From Hericium rajendrae (taxonomy: Eukaryota > Basidiomycota > Agaricomycetes > Russulales > Hericiaceae), in assembly GCA_033439255.1 (NCBI GenBank), contig CM065888.1, forward strand, positions 1,364,001 to 1,428,000: a stretch of 64,000 bases of DNA, read 5' to 3'. The stretch's first letter is position 1. Each line of letters starts with the position of its first letter. Below the pieces are notes generated by a model, which was given only the letters and a program-made list of their open reading frames with translations, made no database searches and was not told the origin of the DNA. Positions 12,494 through 22,426 of the stretch are shown here, one piece after another. The position numbers and the translations under genes are program-made.

Positions 12494-14557
12494 TTATATG
12501 GATTGGCCACCGTACTCTTCGAGTTGCTGGTCAAAAACCTCCAAAGAACGGCACTCCGCGCAGCTGAGGCGTTGGAAATACGCTTCGTTGGCTGGACGAG
12601 ACTCCAAAATTCCTGAATCCACCAGCTGCTTGATAAGGTGGTCGTCACCAAAGCGACTCTCCGTGAGGAAATGGACCGCCTCCGAGAACTTGCGGTGGCC
12701 CCATAGCTGGTAGACGCTGGACAGAGCTATAAGGAACGTAACCTCTTGAACTCGGAAGAGAGACGGGCGTGGCGGGGAAAGGATTCGGCGGGCAGTCTCG
12801 GCGCGCAAATGATGGGATGCTGGGCCCACCAAAAACATTCGTTGGGCGGGGGTGAGTGGTGGAGGTAACAGGATAATGTCCAATACGTTGAGGAGGTCGA
12901 TAATAAACTGATGGAGGCGCTGACGCCAGAACATGTACACCTTGAGGTTCCAGCCTGCCAGCGTCGCGTGCTGGACTGTAAGCTGGTTGTTGGAGCGGTC
13001 GACGCGTAAAGGGTCCTCCAATCGGTCGACGGGCACTCTGTCTTGTGCGCGCGGGAGGTCGTGGTTCGTGAGGGTTGCCGTCGGAATTGGCTCCGACGCC
13101 CGGCCGTAAAGGTCGGGGAACAAATTGCGGAGGACTTGCGGATCGAGCTGACGGAGCTCGTCGAACAGGCTGGCGAGATATGGGACGAGCGTCGCGCGCG
13201 CGCTGGGGATGTTTTCGTCTGACTTGTCTGAATTAGACTCGTCCGTCCCGGGAGACTGCCAGGACTCACCGTAAGCTGCCTCGCCCTGTCCACCATTCTC
13301 CACTATAGCCGGTCCTTCCCGCCGAAATTCGCGTGGCGTCGAGGTGTTCTCGGTGGGTGTAAAGCCCATCGTCGGCGTCGCCGGCGAGTTCGACAGTTCA
13401 GGCGTCGTGCGAGTGGTAGATGAGAAAGGCGTGAGCAGCGGGAGACTTGACTCGCGGCTGCTAATCGATAAATGGGCCAGTGTGTTGACAGAGTCGTCGG
13501 ACTCGTCGCCTCTGGCGTCCTCTGAAGCAGGGTCAGGCGTCGAGCGGAAGAACGAGTCATCCTCGTCGTGAGCGATTCCAGCCTTGTCGAACAGTGGCAT
13601 TGGCGTTCTGGAGCGTGAAGTGGGGTTCATGATAGGATGGGGATAGACTGGGTCGGCGAGCGCAGCGAGTACGACTGGCGACTGGGGCTGAGAGCGATTT
13701 GAGTCGGCGGACTTGGCAGCACGAGTCGCAACGTCTTGAGCAGGGCGCGAAGGCTGCACGGACTGCGAAGCGACATCTCTGCGGGGTGCAGTATCGAGCG
13801 AGACTGCTGCAGGCACGATGCGAACAGTTCCAGAATTAAAATGAGGCCTTGATTGAGACTTAGCGGTAGACGTACCAGAGTCCACCATCATGCGGGATCC
13901 TCCATCGCTCGGGTCGGATTCATACTCCATACGAACGGACGGCTCCTCGAGTTCCTCCAAGACGTCGATAGAGCTCTTGCTAGCTTTCTTGATGGTCTTC
14001 TTGCGAGTGATAACCGCGGGCTTGTCGCGCAGCTTCGGGTCTTCCGGGGCATACAGATCTTCAATATCGATGATGTCGGAATCATCTCCGCGGCACTTCT
14101 TGGAGCTGCAGGAGCTGGAGCTGTGGCAACTCGAGCTGTCATCAGACTTCGCCTTGCGCTTGAGCTCAGCGTCGCGTGTCGAGTCGCGCTGCGGGATAGG
14201 CGGGCACTGGCCTAAAGGCACGGGAGAACGGTCGTCACGAGGCGAACGAGGGTCCAAGAGGCTGGCGAAGATGGGGAAATCATCGGCGCTGGGCGAAATG
14301 AAGGATTGGGACATAGCGTACCGCGTAGACAAATCCCGAATTGAATTTTCACGTTGAAGTTGCGCTGAGTGGAAAGAGACGGTCTGCGGCGTCGAGGGCT
14401 GCGTCGGGACCAAGCCTGAGTACTCGCGAACGATCTGCGAGGAAGGCGCGATGGCGGGACGGTCGCGAAGGAGCTGGGAGATCGGCGGCAGAGGGGAAGA
14501 CAATGGATGGGGTGTGTCGAATAAAAATGGGACTTGCAGTGTTGAAGGCCAAGGCAC
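12494..14557 (-). CDS. E1 extra open frame (687 codons) of unknown function
   Basis: A long intronless sense frame lying between the protease part of gag-pr and pol, overlapping the end of the gag-pr frame. It shows no reverse transcriptase, integrase, capsid or envelope motif that I recognise. The N-terminal two thirds are Ser/Pro/Thr/Asp-rich with a basic patch (around KRKAKSDD and KKCRGDDSD, then RKKTIKKASK). The C-terminal 200 residues look folded: FDELRQLDPQVLRNLFPDLY, then KVYMFWRQRLHQFIIDLLNV, RVQEVTFLIALSSVYQLWGH and a Cys-x2-Cys near the end (SCAECRSLEVF). Its position and lack of introns fit a gene captured in sense orientation, because sense introns would be lost in a retrotransposition cycle. 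The origin is inference. Confidence 0.65.
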   Translation of the reverse strand: MPWPSTLQVPFLFDTPHPLSSPLPPISQLLRDRPAIAPSSQIVREYSGLVPTQPSTPQTVSFHSAQLQRENSIRDLSTRYAMSQSFISPSADDFPIFASLLDPRSPRDDRSPVPLGQCPPIPQRDSTRDAELKRKAKSDDSSSCHSSSSCSSKKCRGDDSDIIDIEDLYAPEDPKLRDKPAVITRKKTIKKASKSSIDVLEELEEPSVRMEYESDPSDGGSRMMVDSGTSTAKSQSRPHFNSGTVRIVPAAVSLDTAPRRDVASQSVQPSRPAQDVATRAAKSADSNRSQPQSPVVLAALADPVYPHPIMNPTSRSRTPMPLFDKAGIAHDEDDSFFRSTPDPASEDARGDESDDSVNTLAHLSISSRESSLPLLTPFSSTTRTTPELSNSPATPTMGFTPTENTSTPREFRREGPAIVENGGQGEAAYGESWQSPGTDESNSDKSDENIPSARATLVPYLASLFDELRQLDPQVLRNLFPDLYGRASEPIPTATLTNHDLPRAQDRVPVDRLEDPLRVDRSNNQLTVQHATLAGWNLKVYMFWRQRLHQFIIDLLNVLDIILLPPPLTPAQRMFLVGPASHHLRAETARRILSPPRPSLFRVQEVTFLIALSSVYQLWGHRKFSEAVHFLTESRFGDDHLIKQLVDSGILESRPANEAYFQRLSCAECRSLEVFDQQLEEYGGQSI

Positions 14558-17500
14558 GACGCCGGGACCGGAAGCCTGCCGTCGAAAGAAACGTACGAGG
14601 GCCGAGCCATACTCAATATTCGGGGAGCGTTCGGTGGGAAAACCATCTGGGCGACGCGGAGCAACAGGAAATCATCGAACTCCTCACCGGTAGGTCCATC
14701 CTGCCCTTGCCGGCCTAAGGGAATACCGGATCGCGAGGAGAAGAAGGTGTCGCATAACGTACCCTGGCGCTCGAGATTGGCCTCGTCGCCAAGTCCGCAG
14801 AGAATAGACTCGTAGAGCGAGCGTCGGTCACCCGCGTCGGTTAGACGGGCAACTGGGATAGGGTTGCGCTGCTCAGGGATGGAGGCGAGGTCGAGCTGGA
14901 GATTTCCGAGGGAGAACTGAGGCGGGCTGCGGGAGGACATACGAAGGGGAGAGAGTGTTGGGGGTGAGAATTCATTAAGCGACTCATGGAGCTTTATACT
15001 AAGCAGATACTCTATTTCTTGCCATGTGAATTGAGTACTTACTGGGAATCCGCGCAGGCGCAAGAATCCTGCAGCAGCTTCAAGATCTGCAAGTGTAAAG
15101 GTCGGCGCCAAATTGGAGGATGCATCCGTGCCTGCTAAGATAAGATCGATCTCAGATTCTTCCGTTCCGTCATTGATCGGATCTGAGTTCTCGCAATCCG
15201 AGATTCGAAGTCGATCGAGATACGTCAGATCGGGCTCGACTGTGCACGCAAAGACCCGCGGCATCGTTTTTCCTTCAAGATACTTTGCTTCCGCGTCGTT
15301 AGGTGGATGATAATCCACCATAACTTCAAATCGGGACTTATCGACGTCCCAAGGATCCTTGAATACCAGATAAGTCCCTTCAGATCTCTCGTCAATGGTC
15401 ACGAAATTCTGACGCTGCCAGGGTCTTCCGAGGAGCAGCGGGAAGGGTACATGGTCACCCACAAACATATCAGCTTCAGTGTTGAGGTTTCCGATAGCCA
15501 AAGGTACGTTGGTTACTAATCCTACTAATTCCTTTGACTGACCGTTCGCGTCCTTCATTTGAATTGTCTTAGAAATATCGCACGGCAAGCCAATCGCCTC
15601 GCACCAAACACGTTTATTTACGACATTAAGTTGCGAGCCCGTATCCACAATAGCGGTAATGTAATTCTCGCCGCTTCGTACTTTTATCCGGATGAGATCC
15701 CCTTGCAGATCGTGGTGGTTCACTGAGTCAATTCTGATCTGTCGGTAAGTCACGCTGCCTTGTTCATTCGCGCGCGATGCTCGGCGCAAGGACTGCGCGA
15801 CCTTCGAGAATGCGTCATACCAGACGGATTCAGACTCGTCAAGATCCGACGAGTCTCCCACAACGGCCACTGCGCTAACAGGACTGTAAGGTGCGACTTC
15901 ACTTGCTGGCTTATACTTAATGCTTTCTGACAATACCTGCGCGACATCTTTAGATATTCCTATAATTTCTCCAACCTTCAGGGCTACAGGTGTGTCCAAG
16001 ACTCGGGCTAAAACTTTCGAAGGCTCGACTACTGACGAAATCGCGGACTGCTTAGGCATCCGTCGCATCTCCGCGGCATCTCCTTTTCCTCCGCCATCCA
16101 CATGCTTCGCCGGCGCGGGGCGACTGCGACGAGCTCCCGTCTCGCGCATCTCAACATCATCTCGGATGTTTTCATCGCGCGTGCCGTCAAATGCCGGGGT
16201 ACGCGTGTCGACTGGACGGATTGGATCGCGAACGGGCAGGGTTTCTTGGCGCGCTGGTGAGTCATTTGTATTCAGTCCCTCTTCAGATTCATTCCATGAA
16301 CTTCGGGCTCTGGTCCTTGGATGGCCAGAGATCTCTCCAGGGATCTTCGAGGCGTGCATAGGCCTTGGTGCCGATGTATTGTCTTTTGATTCCGGCGCAG
16401 GCTGAGGTGGACTCATGTGGGTGCTGCCAGAGGCTGGACCAGACGAGGATCCGCGAGCGCGGGCTCGTTGGGCCGGACTCAAAGGAGGTACGTGAACTCC
16501 ATCGAATAAGTCCCTTTTTGCTCGTGTTCCTGCTGACTCACATGTACTGGCTCGCGTACTGACTTTCCTACCGCCGTCAACAGGAAACACTTCGACATCG
16601 CTACCACTATATTCACCAGGAATGAAATAACGAGACGGTGCGTCCTCGTCTGATAATTCAAAGTCACTCAGGCCTACCGCAGTAACATAATTTGTAGAGG
16701 GCGCCGCACGCTGAGCAGCTTGCTCGCATTTAATCGCACTTAGAAGGGTCTCACCGGGCAGGCGTCGAACACGCTGTCCATTTGCGTAGGTGTACTTACC
16801 ATCAAGATCGCGTACTAACGTTCGCTTATCGATGAGCCTATGCAGCTCGATACAGTTACCCATACCATGTCCGCGCGCTCCGCACCCAAAGCAAGTTATG
16901 TCCCCTCCTCGAAAGGGTGGACTCTCCTGCATTGTCGGGACCGGCGCCGGCTGCGTGAGGCCATTTGCAGACTGCGAGAAACCATTCGTGGCCATACGGG
17001 ATCGATTGAAGGACGGACGAGGCGTCTGCGAGGGATTCTGAATGTGCGGAGGCGGATCACGCTGGAGGATCGTCTTTTGCGGCATAGATGTATGATTATC
17101 ATTGCTTATACGAGGTTGGATTGTCGGAGGGGCAGTCACTTCCCTTACGCGTTCATCGAGTCGAATTGCCTTAAAATATACGAGACCGTAATTTGGATCA
17201 TCTGTCGGCATTGAATTAAGTTGCTGGATTAAATCTTCAACTTGTCCTTTATCTTGCTGTCTTGGGGAGGGCGATCGCAGTCGATTCTTCGGATAAAACT
17301 TGATGGCTTCATCATGCTTCTGGAATTTAACTCTTCTGTCCTTCTTGTATCTAGAGGACTTAGACTTCTTCTTGATGCGCTCATCCTCAGAGGTCTCAGA
17401 GTCAGAATCATCACTGTCAGAATCTCCTGACCAGTTTGTTCCTATGCTCTCCTCAAGACCAATATACCCTGCATCTTGCTGGAAACTATTGCGAAGGAGA

Positions 17501-18291
17501 ATCCCTTCAGCAACTTCATTGACTTGTTCCATGGTAAATGGCTGAGTATGATCATGGTATGGATATTTCCCATGAATGCGCTGATCAATTTTGGCAAGAA
17601 GTCCACTTCCAATGCCCATCCAGAAGTATAAGTCTTCTTCTCTTTTATCAATCTTGTGGGCCTTCCTAAGCCAACCTGAAATACTGACAAAACCTCTGCA
17701 GTATTTACGCCAGGCTCCCATATCACCCATTCTCTTATACTGAGACTTCTCAACAAAGTCAACTAAATCTTTCTTGGAATATCTTTTATTCAAATGATCT
17801 GCATCGAAGTAACGAGCAATATCTTTCTTAAGCTGAGCCCAATTAGGGGTCTGAAAGCTATTTAGAGCCTCAATTAAGTCTGCTGCCTTTCGCGAGCAGT
17901 ACTGGACTACAAGCTCACATTTTTCTGCATCAGTAACTACATTGTTCTGACGACAAAGAGATTCAAAGGTCCTCAAGAACCTATCCACCAAGTAATATTC
18001 CCCTTTGAACTTGAGGGGGGCATGCTTGGTGCCAGGCAAGGGCATCGTAAGGGCTGATGGAGTAGCTGGATTCTGCATCGGATTTTGATTTGGATTATTC
18101 TGTGTTTGAATTGGATTTACTGGATTTTGATTTTGAATCTGAACTGGAGGAAGCTGAACTGGCTGGAGAACTGGAGAATGATGGCTAGATGTCACTGGAG
18201 AATGTGAACCTGTATCAGAATCCAAAAATGGAGAAGATGGAGGTCCTGAATCAGATTGGGATGTCAGATGGATGTCGGGCTGATCAGTCAT
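14212..18291 (-). CDS. gag: E1 gag and aspartic protease frame
   Basis: Structural and protease frame of E1, 1359 codons, starting MTDQPDIHL about 150 bp inside the 5' LTR. After a Gln/Asn/Pro-rich leader comes a retrotransposon-gag-like core (KFKGEYYLVDRFLRTFESLC, CSRKAADLIEALNSF, GDMGAWRKYCRGF), an acidic/basic linker, a zinc knuckle of the C-x2-C-x4-H-x4-C type (CFGCGARGHGMGNC) and an aspartic protease segment (IVDTGSQLNVVN, later LLLGRPWQRQ). The downstream 350 codons have no retroviral counterpart that I recognise and overlap the extra frame. A single long gag-protease frame followed by a separate pol frame is a layout also seen in E2. Confidence 0.88.
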   Translation of the reverse strand: MTDQPDIHLTSQSDSGPPSSPFLDSDTGSHSPVTSSHHSPVLQPVQLPPVQIQNQNPVNPIQTQNNPNQNPMQNPATPSALTMPLPGTKHAPLKFKGEYYLVDRFLRTFESLCRQNNVVTDAEKCELVVQYCSRKAADLIEALNSFQTPNWAQLKKDIARYFDADHLNKRYSKKDLVDFVEKSQYKRMGDMGAWRKYCRGFVSISGWLRKAHKIDKREEDLYFWMGIGSGLLAKIDQRIHGKYPYHDHTQPFTMEQVNEVAEGILLRNSFQQDAGYIGLEESIGTNWSGDSDSDDSDSETSEDERIKKKSKSSRYKKDRRVKFQKHDEAIKFYPKNRLRSPSPRQQDKGQVEDLIQQLNSMPTDDPNYGLVYFKAIRLDERVREVTAPPTIQPRISNDNHTSMPQKTILQRDPPPHIQNPSQTPRPSFNRSRMATNGFSQSANGLTQPAPVPTMQESPPFRGGDITCFGCGARGHGMGNCIELHRLIDKRTLVRDLDGKYTYANGQRVRRLPGETLLSAIKCEQAAQRAAPSTNYVTAVGLSDFELSDEDAPSRYFIPGEYSGSDVEVFPVDGGRKVSTRASTCESAGTRAKRDLFDGVHVPPLSPAQRARARGSSSGPASGSTHMSPPQPAPESKDNTSAPRPMHASKIPGEISGHPRTRARSSWNESEEGLNTNDSPARQETLPVRDPIRPVDTRTPAFDGTRDENIRDDVEMRETGARRSRPAPAKHVDGGGKGDAAEMRRMPKQSAISSVVEPSKVLARVLDTPVALKVGEIIGISKDVAQVLSESIKYKPASEVAPYSPVSAVAVVGDSSDLDESESVWYDAFSKVAQSLRRASRANEQGSVTYRQIRIDSVNHHDLQGDLIRIKVRSGENYITAIVDTGSQLNVVNKRVWCEAIGLPCDISKTIQMKDANGQSKELVGLVTNVPLAIGNLNTEADMFVGDHVPFPLLLGRPWQRQNFVTIDERSEGTYLVFKDPWDVDKSRFEVMVDYHPPNDAEAKYLEGKTMPRVFACTVEPDLTYLDRLRISDCENSDPINDGTEESEIDLILAGTDASSNLAPTFTLADLEAAAGFLRLRGFPVSTQFTWQEIEYLLSIKLHESLNEFSPPTLSPLRMSSRSPPQFSLGNLQLDLASIPEQRNPIPVARLTDAGDRRSLYESILCGLGDEANLERQGTLCDTFFSSRSGIPLGRQGQDGPTGEEFDDFLLLRVAQMVFPPNAPRILSMARPSYVSFDGRLPVPASCLGLQHCKSHFYSTHPIHCLPLCRRSPSSFATVPPSRLPRRSFASTQAWSRRSPRRRRPSLSTQRNFNVKIQFGICLRGTLCPNPSFRPAPMISPSSPASWTLVRLVTTVLPCL

Positions 18292-18420
18292 GGATCAGAA
18301 AGGGGATGGATTTAATGGATAATATGAAATCTTGCTGTGATCTTGAATTTTCTCTTGAAGGGACTTGCTGAGCACTTGCTAGAAACAAGGGCTTAAAACC
18401 AAGCAAAGAACCCAAAACAA

Positions 18421-18438
18421 TCTCCCTCGCGGGCTCCA
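18421..18438 (-). promoter_or_regulatory. E1 primer-binding site
   Basis: Read on the minus strand two bases after the 5' LTR, the sequence starts TGGAGCCCGCGAGGGA. TGG complements a tRNA CCA end. E2 has a similar start at 36848 (TGGAGCCCACCGCGAGGG), so the two elements probably use related tRNA primers; which tRNA was not determined. Confidence 0.75.
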
Positions 18439-18792
18439 GATGTCGTGACGGTGGCGTGGTTCGAAGGATATGAGTATATATTCCAGGCTTATGAACAACC
18501 CAAAATATAAATCAAATCACACTACCCTAGATACTATCAGGTTTTCCACTTTCCCGGATGTACCTAGTCGTTCGAGGAGTTTATCAGGTTTTTCTCTTTG
18601 TTGTATGGTTGAACAGCTCCTTGTATACTTCTCTTTGCTAGTGCTTATTTTGTGGGTTTTATAGCAGAATTGCTTGGCCTTGTGTATGCTCCTACAAATA
18701 GAACCAAACAAAACTTCGGAATAACTGGGTCGAAAAAGTCGTAAGAGTGCCGAAACTCCGAGAAGGCTTGAGCTTGAAGTGTCGAGACTTGA

Positions 18793-18890
18793 GGTCATAA
18801 AGGTCGTAAAGGTCGTAAAAGTCGTAAAGGTCGTAAAGGTCGTAAAGGTTGTAAAGGTCATAAAGGTCGTAAAGGTCGTAAAGGTCGTAA
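18793..18890. repeat. 9-bp tandem array in the E1 5' LTR
   Basis: Same GGTCGTAAA-like array as at 5116-5213, with the same unit variants, as expected for LTRs copied from one template. Confidence 0.9.
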
Positions 18891-20170
18891 CTTGGTCTTG
18901 CGTGAACTGAAACTGGATAGCGATATTCAATACGTACTACGGACGTCGAATGGAACTAGACTTGAATCGATGAGTTGCTTACGTACCACGGACGTAAAAG
19001 CAAAGATAGGACTTAAGTGAACCAACTAACTAACTAGCCTTCCAATCGGTCTAGTAGCTAAACTTACCTTAACTCAAAGGCTTCACACTTATTCTCACTC
19101 TGGAGATGGTGGTTTTAAAGTCAAGTGGTTGATTGGGGGGGGTTAGGTCAATCTGGAGCTCCTTATATACCTTTTGGGGCCCCGAGAATGAACTTCCATA
19201 TATGTACATGATGCTACACTACTGTGAGAACTATCTACTATGTATGTAACCTTAGAGTATTTCCTGCATTTGTTAGTGATTTATAATGAGCTTTATAAGC
19301 AAACTTGGCTTTGTAATGCTGCATTCCTTGCTTATTAAGTGCATTTGTAATCACGTTCTTGCTTACTGATCTGATTCATAATCACATTTCCTGCTTATAA
19401 ATCCACTTTCTTAGCACTCTGCATGCTTTATAATACATCTTTCCTGCTCTGTAATCCCAAATCTTGCTTTGTAGTCAGAGATTCTGCTTTATAAGCTTTG
19501 TTTATTACTATTTGACACTTTATCAGTGTTCTTGTAAGCAAATGTGCTTACAAATCCACTGCTCTGTCGGCCTGTGGGCTAGGCAGACTCATCACTTGTA
19601 AACTTGTTGAACCATGAACTAGAGCTATTCTTTATTCTTAGACTATTTACAAATTTGAGTATTTATTTTTACTCAATTGTTACAGTTATTCAGACTTAGT
19701 TCTGAGTCCTGGCACTTGTTCTCATTCTATTACTAGACATAGAATAGCTCAAGTTTACTTTCAAATATCTTTTAAGATTTATCTAGCTTTACTGTAAACC
19801 TTCAAGCTTTCTGAACATGTCACCGAACGAATGTATTCCATCATGATGAACAAACTACGGACAACTGCTGCATGTGACGTATAGTATGCGCGCTCATCAT
19901 AGCTGAGTAAACAATAGTAGTAAAGTCCACGTAGCACTTCCTAACTTGTGACGGATGAGGAAAAATGACGAAGTCGACGAAGGAGGGTGCGATGGGGCAG
20001 ATGGTCGTGTGATTAATGCAGAAGGTCTGAATAGCTCGCGCGCAAAGATCGACATGCGGAATATGATGACAGATAGCGTAGATGCGAAAATGAGTGATGA
20101 CGATGCGATCGCAAGCAAAGCATGAGACAAAACAAAACATACGAGCAGTCCATGGCTGCATTCCCTCTCC

Positions 20171-20995
20171 TCAGATGTAGTACCGTTCCTTCCCTGTCAA
20201 GATATCCATCTTGCATGACCACCGCCGCAGCTGCTCCACCCTCTCCACATCCTCAGGGTCGACATTGTCGGGGAGGACGAATGGCCGGTTGTGGATCTGC
20301 CTGTCACCTGCCGGGTCGAATGGTTCGTGGATGTCGATCGGATGGCGGCAGCTAAGGAGAGCGAGGATGGGATAGTAGCGAGGGAGCTCGGTCCAGATGC
20401 GAGGGACCACGAGCTGGACACTTGTCGGTTCGTACCCCCGAGTGTCTTCACGCTCGGCTCGGAAGTGCACCCAGGTTGGGCCGACATGCGAGATCTTGGC
20501 CAAGCGAGCTCGGGTGGTGAGGGTGGTCTCCTTGTAAGTCAGCACCAGCTCGACAAGCAGGCCTTTGCGGATATGAAGGGATGGGCGCTGCGTGACGAAC
20601 CAGCTGAGCGAGTAGGCAGGATACCGTGCCTCTACTGAGAGATGACGATAGGAGGAGGGATACGTGAGGTGGTCATCATTGTCGAGGTCATTGACGATCT
20701 GGAGAGGAGAGGAGGGACGAGGTGGTAGGGCATGCTGGTCCGGTGGGGCTATGCCACCTGGCCGTTGACACGAGGCAGGGCGCACGGCACTTATCGATGC
20801 TCTGCTCGAGATAGACATCCTGGGGAATCCTGACGTGGGCTGTACACCTGAGATGACCGAATTAGGTAGCACGTGGCAGGTGTATTCGCGGGTTACTCGG
20901 ACTTCGATGGGATTGTCCTTGAAGATTGGATTGACGAGCAGCGGATAAAGCTGTGCATCAAGAGATGAGCGATGAGGGCAGAAAATACCGAGCAT
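20171..20995 (-). CDS. Open frame inside the E1 LTR (274 codons), unknown function
   Basis: A sense-strand frame beginning 296 bp inside the 5' LTR, from MLGIFCPHRSSLDAQ to MDILTGKERYYI. It has ordinary amino-acid usage rather than low complexity: LYPLLVNPIFKDNPIEVRV, GLLVELVLTYKETTLTTRAR, HVGPTWVHFRAE, VPRIWTELPRYYPILALLSC, RPFVLPDNVDPEDVERVEQL. No signal peptide or membrane segment is evident, and I do not recognise the family. The counterpart in the other LTR is broken. LTR-encoded proteins are known elsewhere (the superantigen of mouse mammary tumour virus), but no homology to that is claimed. It could also be a fortuitous remnant of captured coding DNA. Confidence 0.5.
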   Translation of the reverse strand: MLGIFCPHRSSLDAQLYPLLVNPIFKDNPIEVRVTREYTCHVLPNSVISGVQPTSGFPRMSISSRASISAVRPASCQRPGGIAPPDQHALPPRPSSPLQIVNDLDNDDHLTYPSSYRHLSVEARYPAYSLSWFVTQRPSLHIRKGLLVELVLTYKETTLTTRARLAKISHVGPTWVHFRAEREDTRGYEPTSVQLVVPRIWTELPRYYPILALLSCRHPIDIHEPFDPAGDRQIHNRPFVLPDNVDPEDVERVEQLRRWSCKMDILTGKERYYI

Positions 20996-21299
20996 GGTTG
21001 CCAGGTGGCACTGTGTGTCAACGCGAACCCTTTAATATCATTCTTGCTTCCACATGAATATTACTGAATCTTAAGATCGGGCGCCAGACCGCAGGTTGAG
21101 GGTGATCGGGATCTTGAATCTGGGTCTCGACTTGGTCCGGTCACTTGGTTCTTGCCGATCAGGTCCCATAGTGTTCAGCAACCCATTTATCAGCCCATAC
21201 TGATCTATCGCACACCGATACCGATCTATCGTACAATTTTAATCACTGAATCACTTAGGTTGATGATCAAAACGGGTTTTGTTCACGACAGCGTGGCCA

Positions 21300-22340
21300 T
21301 GGGGAGTTTGCTTCCGCCGTGGGAAGGAGCCCGGGCATGAAGAGCATGGCGCAGTAGTAGAGCTCCGCGATGCTCCTGAAAGATAACATTGTCGCAGAGA
21401 GGCACTGAAAGAGATAGTACACGACCACGAGGCGCAGTTTGTCCTGGGGCATCGGCTCGCCCTCGCCCTTGGACGAGCGCAGTCTCGAGGATCGTCGCGA
21501 GATTCTGTCAAAGCTAGTGTCAGATGGCCTAAACTTGTATATCGTCTGCACCTACCTGTTTGTTGATCGCTTCTGCGAGCTCATCCAGACCGAGCTTCTT
21601 GATCTGCTTGAGAACCACTATAGCGATGCTCTTCCACCAACTCGAGCAGGAGCTCTCCAGCGCGGAGCAGATCCACGCGAGCCTCGACGAGCAGATGCAT
21701 GAGAATCTGGTGCTGAGACGAGCGACCACATGCGATTCGATGTGGACGAGCTGCATGGGATGCTGGAAGGCTCGAATGAGGCGTCGAGGAATGATAACCG
21801 GATGGGTCCTGTGAGCCGGTCTTTGGACGCGGTGCTTGCACAGTGGGTGATCAGTGGAAGGAAGAAAAGGTGGAGAAAAGAATGTGTTGAGCGAGCTAGG
21901 GATCGAGGGCGACGAGATGGAGGGCGAGAATATGGTCCAGACAATCATTACATGGATGAAGAGGCGAGATCTTGAGTGCGCCAACGGTTCAAACGATTCT
22001 TCAGTACTCAAACGCATACACACGATACGACGCACCCATGTTCAAGACCTCTCCGCCGATGCAGACTGATCCCAAGCTGCCTTCACCATCATCATCTGTG
22101 CAGCGCGACCTGCGGGAATGATTTGCAGCGTCCTTCGCCCAGAAGACGTCCCTCGAGTGGAGGTCGTAATACGAGACCTGGGATGTGGATGTCGGCGTCA
22201 TTATGGGCACCAGCTCGAGGTTCCTATCGAGAATGAGGACTACGCGGAGGGGAGCATATGGCGTGTAGTCTACGCGCTCAATGGGATGTGTGACATTGAG
22301 GTGCGTGGCGAGACGGTGCGAAACATGACGGCCGCGAGCG
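21300..22340 (-). pseudogene. Sly1/SCFD1-like (Sec1/Munc18 family) gene relic
   Basis: Sly1 proteins bind Golgi/ER syntaxins and help SNARE fusion in ER-Golgi transport. Fragments in Sly1 order lie on the minus strand: PLRVVLILDRNLELVPIMTP near 22200-22260, then YYDLHSRDVFWAKDAAN near 22130-22180, then AIVVLKQIKKLGLDELAEAI near 21560-21630, then MPQDKLRLVVVYYL near 21410-21450. They match the family stretches ILDRN-D-L, YDL-D-FW, the NIAT-LL-IK-RGLDE helix and PQDKLRL-L-YYL. The fragments fall in different frames, sequence between the first and second appears deleted, and no coherent start or C-terminal half is visible. E1 lies directly beyond the last fragment, and no continuation was found on the other side of E1 (4500-4763). 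This is a truncated, decayed copy; a functional Sly1 gene is presumably elsewhere, since the gene is normally essential. Confidence 0.75.
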
Positions 22341-22426
22341 CCAGTCCCTATGAGCTCGCGGCGATCTGCACAAGCACCACAATAAGCACTCGTCCTGCAC
22401 CTCTTCCCATCGTTTTTCCCGTTCAC

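Larger units (their letters stand above)
4764..21290 (-). mobile_element. E1: Ty3/gypsy-like LTR retroelement with extra genes, very young
   Basis: The element is oriented on the minus strand, with its 5' LTR at 18441-21290 and its 3' LTR at 4764-7612. Both LTRs start TGTCGTGA and end TCACGACA, a perfect 8-bp terminal inversion. GCGT stands on both outer sides (4760-4763 and 21291-21294) and is the target duplication. The LTRs differ at only about two positions in 2850, so insertion was recent (tens of thousands of years at an assumed 1e-8 substitutions per site per year). In order it carries a primer-binding site, gag plus protease, an extra 687-codon frame, a low-complexity spacer, and pol with reverse transcriptase, RNase H and integrase. 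At 16.5 kb it is long for the family because of the extra frame, the spacer and the long LTRs. Pol reading appears interrupted about once, so the copy looks broken despite its youth. Confidence 0.92.
18441..21290 (-). repeat. E1 5' LTR (2850 bp)
   Basis: Partner of 4764-7612. On the minus strand it holds an open frame of 274 codons (20995 to 20171) and, at 18793-18890, the 9-bp array. Its length is far above that of usual fungal Ty3/gypsy LTRs (a few hundred bases to about 1 kb). Confidence 0.95.
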
